DNA of 64,000 nucleotides from Ilex aquifolium (Eukaryota; Streptophyta; Magnoliopsida; Aquifoliales; Aquifoliaceae): assembly GCA_951799425.1 (NCBI GenBank), contig OX637391.1:25787701-25851700 (forward strand), written 5' to 3'. Below, piece after piece: positions 56,502 through 64,000 of the stretch. The position numbers were made by a program, and so were the translations under genes. The notes beneath the pieces were generated by a model. The model saw nothing but the letters and a program-made list of their open reading frames with translations, searched no databases and was not told the DNA's origin. How positions within the stretch are numbered: position 1 is the stretch's first letter; every line of letters begins with the position of its first letter.

Positions 56502-56994
56502 TGTAACACCCCGCATTTTCTTTTATATATGTATATAGATTTAGAGTAAATAATTGTTGTAAAAATGTGGATATGTGTAGTGATGGTAGGAATAAAAACA
56601 AAAACTAGAGATACAAATTGATTGGGAAGTTAAGTTTCGAAGGTGCGTAAACTTGAGAAGAGGGATTATGGAAGTTTCTAAATATTGTTAGGTCAAAATA
56701 AGTTCTCCATTGAATCTGGATGGTTGAAAAACATTGGGAGAGGTAATGTGGAGTATATTGGAAGCTAGAAAGTATTCCGGAGTGAAAACACACTTAGAGA
56801 AAATTTGGGTAAAAATGAGTTGGGACACCTTCTAGTATTTTGGTTATAATTTTCTATACTTATATCCAATTGATCTGAAATTTGGGCAGTATATAGTAGA
56901 CATCTAGGGCTACAAAAGTGTATTTGATGAAAATTTTTTGAATCGGCTTCTAAATAGGTCAAAATTGATCTGGAAGTTGAGGGTATACTGTCAC

Positions 56995-57073
56995 CCGCGT
57001 CCGGACGCGTATGGTTGAAACTTGGACGCAAAAACACGCGTCCCGACAGCACAAAACACGCGTCCGGACGCGC
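56995..57073 (+). repeat. GTCCGGAC cassette in T4 LTR
   Basis: GCGTCCGGACGC (56997-57008), a degenerate ACGCGTCCCGAC (about 57036-57047) and CGCGTCCGGACGCG (57059-57072). The flank before it (ATCTGGAAGTTGAGGG) aligns with the T3 flank (CTCTGGAAGTTGGGAC on the minus strand), so the cassette is in the same slot but is a different version. Confidence 0.85.
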
Positions 57074-57479
57074 CAAACCGAGGGCTTCATGACTCAGACT
57101 TGATTTGGGCATTTTCTCTCCCATTTGCAACCTATTTCCATCAATGCAAACCATAGAGAGGCTTAGAGAGGAAGGAAAGAAGGGGAAAACAAGAAATTCA
57201 AGGGTTGATTCAAGTGGGAAGGATCAAATCTTCTAGTTCTTCACACAAAAATTAAGGAGCAAGGTAGGGGTTTTCTTCCATTCTTTTACATTGAGTCTAG
57301 GTTTATTTATATGTATCTCTTCACTCTAAATGTTATATGTATGCTATCAAATCCTTAATTCTTGCTATTCTTGCAATTGATGCCATGTGGAAAATATTGT
57401 GATTGTTGGGTAACCCTTGAATCTCCTTGCTTGCTACCAAACCCTAGTCTTCAAGGGAAATGTGTTTGTCTCTTGACTT

Positions 57480-57800
57480 CTCCTTTGCTATTGATTTCAA
57501 CACATGATTGCCCCTTTGTTTTGAATTCTAAGCTTGATATTCAATACTTGATATTCTTTATTTTTGGTTCCAAGACTTGAATGTTCTTTTGGTCTTGATT
57601 TCTAAGCTTCATAATCATTTGTTCTTGATTTCACACCTTGATAGTCGTTTGTTATTTATTTCCATACATGATTGTTCCGTTAAATCTTAATTTCTCCTTT
57701 GTCCATGATTTTCAAGCTTGGTGCGCCTTTATTCTTTATACTCCAAGCTTAATATTCATTTGTAATGATTCCAAAGTTTGATTACTCATATGTTCTTGAT
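57480..57800 (+). repeat. Degenerate tandem repeat (TTGATTTC...CTTGAT type) in T4
   Basis: Diverged units of about 35-45 bp with TTGATTTC and AAGCTTGAT or ACCTTGATAG. I do not see this expansion in T1-T3, so it is probably specific to this copy. Confidence 0.65.
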
Positions 57801-57974
57801 TTCAAAACTTTAGTGTTTCATATTGAACAACAAAATGGTATTTATGGTGATCTCATATATTTTTCTTAGTTGGTTGTGGAATTGTTACATGTTATATTTT
57901 GGGGGATTTTGGATAGATGATTGTAAATTGAGATAAATGTTAAAATTGTATGTTTGGTTGGGTTTTTTGTGATG

Positions 57975-58205
57975 CACATGAGTGAGAGGTTCCTTGTAAG
58001 GATGCTCACCCCTGCCCAAGAGGTTCCTTGTAAGAATGTTTGGGAAACAATGTAGTGATTAGTGAGAGGTTCCTTGTAAGGATGCTCACCCCTTCCCAAG
58101 AGGTTCCTTGTAAGGATGCTTGGGAAACAATGTAGAGAATGGTGGGAGGTTCCTTGTAAGGATGCTCACCCCTTCCCAAGAGGTTCCTTGTAAGGATGCT
58201 TGGGA
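57975..58205 (+). repeat. CCTTGTAAGG tandem array in T4 LTR
   Basis: Six GAGGTTCCTTGTAAGGATGC-type units alternate between flanks CTCACCCC and TTGGGAAAC. This is the plus-strand form of the T3 array and the counterpart of the T2 array. Confidence 0.9.
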
Positions 58206-58309
58206 AACGAAGATGATCTAAAGGGGGGTGGAGGTTACCATAAAGTATGCCACCTACCGAAAGAAATCAGAGATGACCTAAAGGGGGGTGGAGGTTACCA
58301 TAAAGTATG

Positions 58310-59998
58310 TGATTGAGCTAAAACAAGCCTATTCCTAACCCTTTAACCACTATCCCCCAAAATGTATGTGTGATGTTTATTCAGCCGGGAAGGGAGGTCA
58401 TGCTCCCTTGGGATAGTGTGAAAAGAAAGGGCAATAGGGAAGGATATAAGTCAGTGGGAATGTGATAGTTTAATGCACAAAAATGCTCCCCAATCGCAAG
58501 GAGACTTTCGTGGGTCGTCTTTTACTTGGTGGTATTCCAAGGTCGTTTCCACAGGGAAGGAAGTAAACCAATTTGAAAGTGATTTGGGAAAAGAAAGTGT
58601 AAAATTCTTGTTGTTGGAAATTGTTTGGTGAAGTGTGTTTTGGTGAAATTAGAATGAGAAAACAAGTGTTGGCAATTCCAAGAGGTCCCTCCAATGGGTA
58701 TACTATCTCAACTCAAAACACTCCTCCGATTGAGCAAGAATGATCGGTTGATTCACGGAAAGCCGAGGATGATGTTGGTGAATGCCTAAGCATAAACCGT
58801 GACTAGGCCTACGGATTATCAAAGATTCACCAATTCATCCACCTTCAATCCGGTCAAACCGAACCATGGGACTCTAAAGGGAGGGTGTAGAAAGAGTTGA
58901 AATGGTATACCCAAATGGGGATTCCCTTGGTCTTGCCAACAACAAGTGTTTAGCTACTCATACTAAAACTAGAAATGACAATGTAAAGATAATGCATTGT
59001 AAGGATATGGAGTTTTGAAGTACCTAAGCACAAGAAATCATAGACTAGAAGTGAATGGCATGAAAATCTATTTTATAGCTATGAACATGAATAACTTTTG
59101 AAGCATTAATGGTAGAACTTAAATGGGAGCATTAAACTAGCAATGACATAAGGGAAAATGACATTAATGGCATTCATTCAAGATATAAAGGTTCCTACCA
59201 TTGATTACAAGACAATGCAGCAAAAGAAATGCAAAAATCACAACTTTCTCTCTCTAAAACTACTATTCATTGTCTTCCTCGCCCAGAGCTTCTCTCTCTA
59301 AAAACTCTCCCATGTAATACATAATAATTATCTACAATGGAGAACCCTCTACATCCAAACGTGCCAAGGGAACAGGGGTAGCCCTGGAGATGTGATCTCC
59401 ATCAATAGGTTGCAGGTGATGGGCTAGACAGGGGCATGGTAGAGCAGTCATCAACACCCAGCAACTCCACTTCTCTTTCCTCTCATTAATGCTCAATGCA
59501 ATCAAAGTACAAGAGAGAGTGTGAACACCATGAATAGTGTTGTGGGCGTGCAGGAGAAAAGCATGGAGGGGTCCACAAGACAGCTGAGCAGATATGCAGA
59601 ATTTGGGCACTTCAGGAAATCAGTACCGGTACCGAGTACCGGTACTGCGATTCCAGTAGGTTTTCAGTACCGGAACTGGGTACCAGTACCATTTGGTACC
59701 GGTACTGCAATTCCAGTAGGTTTTCAGTACCGGTACCGAGTACCGGTACTGTTATGCATCCATTTCTGAATTTCTTGATTTCTTTGCTCCCGATCTATCC
59801 TCAAACTATCATTTCAACTCCTTTCATCCCAAGTGGTATGGGAGGGTCTTTAAAAGCCATATTTAGCTTCATTCAACTACAAAAACAACAAATTGATGTT
59901 AAGACTTCAATCATCATAACTTAGATCATTTAAAGCTCAAAAGCAAGTGAAATGAGTTGATTAGCATCTTAAAAATATACAAAGTTGTGTGCTAATCA
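58310..59998 (-). repeat. N3 3' LTR
   Basis: On the minus strand it starts TGATTAGCACACAAC at 59998 and ends GCTCAATCA at 58310, 1689 bp. The inner sequence is recognisably related to the N2 LTR but far from identical. It contains an ACCGGTAC cassette at 59621-59751. Confidence 0.82.
59621..59751 (-). repeat. ACCGGTAC cassette in N3 LTR
   Basis: About nine full or partial ACCGGTAC units. The spacer GATTCCAGTAGGTTTTCAGT (plus-strand reading) occurs twice. The same spacer is in N3's internal cassette and, slightly changed, in the T2 LTR. Confidence 0.9.
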
Positions 59999-60014
59999 CA
60001 CCCCCCAACTTAAG
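59999..60014 (-). promoter_or_regulatory. N3 polypurine tract
   Basis: On the minus strand CTTAAGTTGGGGGGTG directly precedes the 3' LTR, the same as in N2, N1 and A1. Confidence 0.85.
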
Positions 60015-60315
60015 TTTTGCTAGTCCCTTAGCAAAATGTTCATTTCCCAACACAACCAAAGCAACCAAAAACCACACAATCAATTAATTTAAACAACCAT
60101 TCAGTCAAATGAAAAGTAAAAAATCAAAATGCAATTAACAACATAAACAATGAGCAAACAGGAATAACTGTGGATTCATAAATTGAGAACAAAGTTGGAG
60201 TACAAAACGGAGTAGGACATTGAAAAGAACAAACAAAAGAAGAGCCTAATCTCCCCTCCCCAACTTCACCTAATCCCAAAAAAAAGAAACAAAGCACAAG
60301 AATCCCAAACACAAA

Positions 60316-60675
60316 CTACTCTCCATCACTCTCATCATCACCCTCAAATTCATCCCCCTCCTCATCTTCTTCATCATCTTCAGCCTCAGAATCTTCCTCC
60401 TCCACATACATTCTGGAGGTTGAAGGTGCAGCAGGAACTTCTGGGACAGCTTTCTCAGGAAATGTGTGTACATACATCTCCTTCAACATTGTTGCCATTT
60501 CCTGAACTGAGGTCTTAATTTCATGCACTGAGGTCTCAATTCCATGCGCTGTCTTTTCCAGGGCACCAAGTCTCTGATGGATTGAGTGTTTCAAAACAGG
60601 CTTGAATGGCATTGTGGGCACAGCAGGTGCAACATCCTCTTCAGAGTCAGATTGAGCTCGATCCCCACGGCTCAT
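60316..60675 (-). pseudogene. N3 env-position ORF, C-terminal part (shifted frame)
   Basis: 119 codons from MSRGDRAQS. It has a heptad-like helix (LGALEKTAHGIETSVHEIKT, about residues 34-60) and a very acidic tail (EEEDSEAEDDEEDEEGDEFE). Its ATG overlaps the stop of the upstream frame, but the frame is open further upstream through a basic SSQKRKAMSRG stretch. It is therefore most likely the end of the same protein as 60672-61532, displaced by a one-base loss in the run of six G (plus-strand reading) at 60722-60727. Confidence 0.72.
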
Positions 60676-61532
60676 GGCCTTCCTTTTCTGACTGCTGGCC
60701 CTGCCAATAGCTCCAAACTCAGGGGGGTCAGTTTTTCCAGTCCATAGCCCTTAACCTTAGCATGGTCACGCAGTCGGGTAACCAAGCTTCCGTATGGTAG
60801 ATTGGCCATCGGCTTCTCAGTGGTGGCAAAGTCCTTCATCACATTCCAAATGATAAGGGAAAAATCCATTGTTTTGCCCGACACGACGGTATCCAGGAGG
60901 TTCAACTTTTCCACATTTGGTTTCTTCTCTGCGAATTTTGGGTAAAGATTATAGTGAAGGAGTTTGTTAAGAAGCCCATAAACATGCTTCAACCCCCCAC
61001 TCTGAAAGGTTCCCCTGAACATAGCAGGATCCTCATACATCAACTCGATAAGCTCCTCTTTAGTCTTCGGCTTACCCATTTTGCGAGGATAAACGGGTGG
61101 TCTGGATGGGGGTCTCTGGTAATCCCCAAGGAATGGGGCTATGACATCAGGGGTCACCACAATAATCTTACCCCTAACATTTGCTCTCAACACTCCTTCA
61201 TCATCATTCTCAATGAAATTTAGTGAACGATAAAACTCCCTCACCATGGCCAAATTGTATCCCACAACCTCCTTAAACCAGAATTGCATCCCATGCCCCT
61301 CAATGATTTTCACAGCAGGATGAGTGGGGGAAAGGGAAAGCCTATCCAAAAAACGTTCACAGGTCACATTCTTACCGTCAATCAACTGGCGTCGAGCATC
61401 CCTCTTGGCCTTCTTTCTCTGCTTCTCAGGATCCCCACTCGATCCTTCTCCACTTCTTTTGCGGCTGGCAGAACCCATGGCAGGAGGGGAAGTGGGCTCT
61501 GGTTCTGATCCGACCATCTTGGTGCGAGGCAT
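60672..61532 (-). pseudogene. N3 env-position ORF, main part
   Basis: 286 codons from MPRTKMVGSEPEP. A basic, nuclear-signal-like stretch (KQRKKAKRDARRQ) precedes the same domain as in A1 and N1: REFYRSLNF, VRGKIIVVTPDVIAPFL, KHVYGLLNKLLHYNLYP and LPYGSLVTRLRDHAK. The similarity to N1 is clear in pattern but low in identity. No membrane segment or signal peptide is seen. The last 13 or so residues are out of frame because of the shift described for 60316-60675. An ATG-proximal promoter-like region lies upstream. Confidence 0.8.
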
Positions 61533-61630
61533 TGTGTAATGAATGGAGAGAATAGGAGGAACTTGAGATTCGGCTAAAAGGGTAGGGTAAAATGGAGGAG
61601 GCCTGTGGAAAATAATCTAGATCAAGGGGG

Positions 61631-61638
61631 TTTTATAG
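61631..61638 (-). promoter_or_regulatory. TATA-like box before N3 env-position ORF
   Basis: On the minus strand CTATAAAACCCCC lies about 100 bp before the ORF start at 61532 and about 235 bp after the palindrome cassette at 61874-61989. The stretch between holds a diverged tandem duplication of about 110 bp (CCTACCCGA, then GGAACTCCAAGGGTC or GGCACTCCAAGGGTC). Confidence 0.5.
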
Positions 61639-61873
61639 ACTGAGAGGGGAAGAAAAAGGGTTTTGGACCCTTGGAGTTCCATCGGGTAGGGGGGAAGGAG
61701 ATAGGGGAGAAGTAAATGGGGAGAGTGAAGAGGGAAAGAGAAAGGGTTCTTGACCCTTGGAGTGCCGTCGGGTAGGGGGGAAGTAGATAGGGAAGGAGTA
61801 AATGAGGGAAATGAAAGGTTGAATTGAGGTTTTGAAATTAAAAGCCCTAATTTTTTTTTTCTCGTCAGGCAAA

Positions 61874-61989
61874 CGGTACCGATACCATTTGGTACCGGCA
61901 CTGGGTACCGGTACTGCGATTCCAGTAGGTTTTTGGTACCGGTACTGGGTACCGGTACCATTTGGTACCGGTACCGAGTACCGGTACTG
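61874..61989 (-). repeat. ACCGGTAC cassette before N3 env-position ORF
   Basis: About eight ACCGGTAC units or variants with the spacer GCGATTCCAGTAGGTTTTTG. On the minus strand its 5' flank reads GGACAAAGCAGAACAG, almost the same as the N2 internal cassette flank at about 38133-38148. Confidence 0.9.
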
Positions 61990-61999
61990 TTCTGCTTTG

Positions 62000-64000
62000 T
62001 CCGCCAAACCACTCCTGCTGAAACATTCCTCCAATCAAATTCAACTTAGGACCTTCCTAGACACTTCATCACATTACTTCTAACTCCAACTCCATTCGAA
62101 AAGATATATTCCAATTATAAACCACAACTCGAACCATCATGCTCACTTTATGATTGAAATTGCAAGGTGATTTAAACCTATGAACATTCATCATACAAAA
62201 ATCAAATTATATTCTCAACTATCAAAATGAGCACCCAAAATATACATCATAAGGTTCAGAATCAAAGCCTTCCTAAAATATGTCAATATCAATAACTTGA
62301 GAAATATTCCCTCATTCTTGCAAGCATGGAGTTTTTTAACAAATTTCTCAATTGAATGAACTAGATGTACATGAGCAAAACCATAGTCCTCAATGCTAGT
62401 CAGAAATATGCACCTACAAATTAATTTTCAACTCGTGTGCATGTGAATTTAAACAAGTAATTTGGGCATTTACGAAACAGAATTCACATTCGAAAGGCTA
62501 GACAAACTCAGTTTCAATGCAAAACTCACCAAGGGACACTCTTAAGCAATAAATGCACTCACGTTATACTGGTATGCACTCCATGTGTACATGTGATATA
62601 GAATCTTGTATTCAAAACAAAGTGCTCACATGTAATCCAAAAATGAAGTTCATATGTGAAAATGAGGCAACCTTGGCATAGTCTCATGAATAGGATATTA
62701 GTGCATTAGGTAGTAAGACTAAACTTATCATTTTTTTTTTTTTACAAACATGCTTCTCCCATGCTTCTCTAGGTCACTTAGGGCTTTAAGGGTTGTAATG
62801 GGGCCCTGGGGTAATATCTAGGTAAAAGAAATGAAGGAAAAAGGACAACAAAGAGGGTTGTTCCAAGTGAGAGACTTTAATGTTGGAAAAACACTTCCTT
62901 TTTCATGGGATTTTGATTTTCTCACCATCACCACACCCCTTGTTTATTTTCTTTATTCTTCTTAACATCTTCCTTTTCTTTTGATCACTCTTTATTCTTT
63001 TCACCCCTTTTTCTCCTTTTCTTGGATTTTCATTCAACTCTTTGAGTTTCAAATCATTCATCCCTTTTGTTGGAGTTTCCACACCATACTTCCTTCTCTT
63101 TTGCACTCACTCATATTCAGCTCTAGGAACAACCAAGGTGAGGTAGATTTTTATCATCTTGCATTGGCTTGGTCAAATGTGTGGCATAGAAACGAATTTT
63201 AAAATGGGCTCAAACACGGCACTAGGGATAAAATTTTCTCAAGAAAAAGGCTAAGGCTCAAAGCATTCAAAAATGGCCTAAGATCACTTCCAGGTCCGCA
63301 TGGGGAGAGCATTACATGATCAAGACAAATCAGTCTACTAACCAAATACAACTAACCAAAGCAAGCATAATGAGACTATTGAACAAACTTGATATCAAAA
63401 ATTGTTCTTTGAGTAAACGTAAGTTCCCTCCAAAAAGGTTTGGCACTAAAACTCTCATGGGTCCTTACTCATCTCCACTACTTATGTCAAGCTTAAAACA
63501 TGAATCCAACCCGTAAATCACTGAAATTACAAATTCAGAAATCACATACAGATGAGTTCGAAAATCAATACATATGTGATACTTATGCATAGGATCCATT
63601 TCTATAGTAAGCTCATGTGCACAAGGTTCACAACAACAATCAACATATCATCCAGTTCATACTCGCTTCATAAGGGAATACAGATCAACTTAAAGGTATT
63701 TTTCATCAAAAATTTTCAAAATCTCTCACATATTTTGTACTAATGCGACAAAAACAGAATACTTCCCAACAACCTTGGTGTAACATACAAATGGTGCACC
63801 TCACCCCCCAACTAGATTCATGCATTGCCCTCAATGCAACAAAAAGAGAAAAAATGCAATGAAAGACAGTAAAAGCTGATAAGGGTAAGAGAACACCTCG
63901 CATATGAGCTTTTGACAAAAGCACCAAGATCTGGATTCAAAAGAAAACAAAGCTATACACCAACAACAAGTAAGTGACATGAAATAAAAACATGACATAA
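62000..64000 (-). other. N3 noncoding region
   Basis: 2 kb with no ORF worth calling. Read on the minus strand it is colinear with the N2 noncoding region 38440-39850. It has the PPT-like CTAGTTGGGGGGTGAGGTGC (63801-63820 on the plus strand as its complement), the GATCTTAGGCCAT block (63274-63287) and a purine-rich stretch opposite 62930-63110. Homology with N2 confirms element identity, but no function can be assigned. Confidence 0.7.

Larger units (their letters stand above)
56502..58309 (+). mobile_element. T4 chromovirus LTR, truncated by N3
   Basis: Starts TGTAACACCCCGCATTTTC at 56502 and is closely related to the T1, T2 and T3 LTRs, especially T3. Preceding bases are ATTCT; the right end is missing because N3 begins at 58310, so the duplication cannot be confirmed. 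It contains a GTCCGGAC cassette (56995-57073), a local tandem expansion (57480-57800), the CCTTGTAAGG array (57975-58205) and a direct duplication at its right end (58212-58308). Confidence 0.85.
58310..64000 (-). mobile_element. N3, Athila-like element, 3' part
   Basis: A minus-strand element whose 3' end is inside T4 and whose 5' part lies beyond 64000. In its own direction it shows a noncoding region, an ACCGGTAC cassette with TATA box, the env-position ORF, a polypurine tract and the 3' LTR. Its LTR and noncoding blocks are related to N2 (for example CACAAAAATGCTCCCCAATCG near 58476 and the PPT-like tract near 63805). The bases before the LTR, GTATG, cannot be compared with the other side. 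Whether it has pol cannot be seen. Confidence 0.82.

Overview
The window looks like intergenic heterochromatin of a flowering plant nuclear genome. It is AT-rich, I recognise no host gene, and nearly all of it can be read as LTR retrotransposons inserted into one another, plus one endogenous plant pararetrovirus fragment. The evidence for plants is the retroelement lineages: Ty3/gypsy chromoviruses with a C-terminal chromodomain (Tekay-like) and Athila-like elements with a tRNA-Asp primer site and a third ORF after integrase. I cannot name the species. Names used below are mine.

Left block (1-13848): the 3' end of a chromovirus (T1) opens the window. Its 3' LTR (274-13848) is split by a solo LTR (T2, 625-11941), which is split by a full-length minus-strand chromovirus (T3, 2274-11653). 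T2 and T3 are each flanked by a perfect 5-bp target duplication (ATATC, GTGGA). T3 has LTRs that look identical and one gag-pol frame with a single amber stop. From 13849 to about 18500 lies old, mostly unreadable sequence with eroded chromovirus 3' ends.

Central block (18546-56501): a pararetrovirus fragment (movement-protein ORF at 54522-56501, possible leader at 18546-18749 and 21212-21378) is the oldest recognisable host sequence here. Into it were inserted a solo LTR (S1, 18750-21211, TSD TGATC) and a large Athila-like element (A1, 21379-54507, TSD ATTTA). A1 was then hit by a minus-strand solo LTR (S2, 27127-30006, TSD TGCAG) inside RNase H and by an Athila-like element without RT, RNase H or integrase (N1, 33350-50376, TSD AGTGC) inside its env-position ORF. 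N1's 5' LTR contains a third pol-less element (N2, 35169-41833), flanked by an unusual 37-bp duplication instead of a 5-bp one.

Right block (56502-64000): the pararetrovirus ORF is cut by a chromovirus LTR (T4, 56502-58309), itself cut by a minus-strand Athila-like element (N3) that runs off the window.

How the parts relate: A1 is the only Athila-like element here with RT and integrase, and these are broken. N1 shares A1's LTR termini, U5 end, primer site, splice-like signals and two post-pol ORFs, so it was probably moved in trans by an A1-like relative. The most interesting pattern is regulatory. Two kinds of palindromic cassette, one built on ACCGGTAC and one on GTCCGGAC, sit mostly just upstream of TATA boxes in LTRs of different lineages. 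The same cassettes recur with a TATA box in front of the env-position ORFs of A1 and N3. Transcribed LTR and 3' noncoding parts also hold repeated hairpins whose stems change in a compensatory way.
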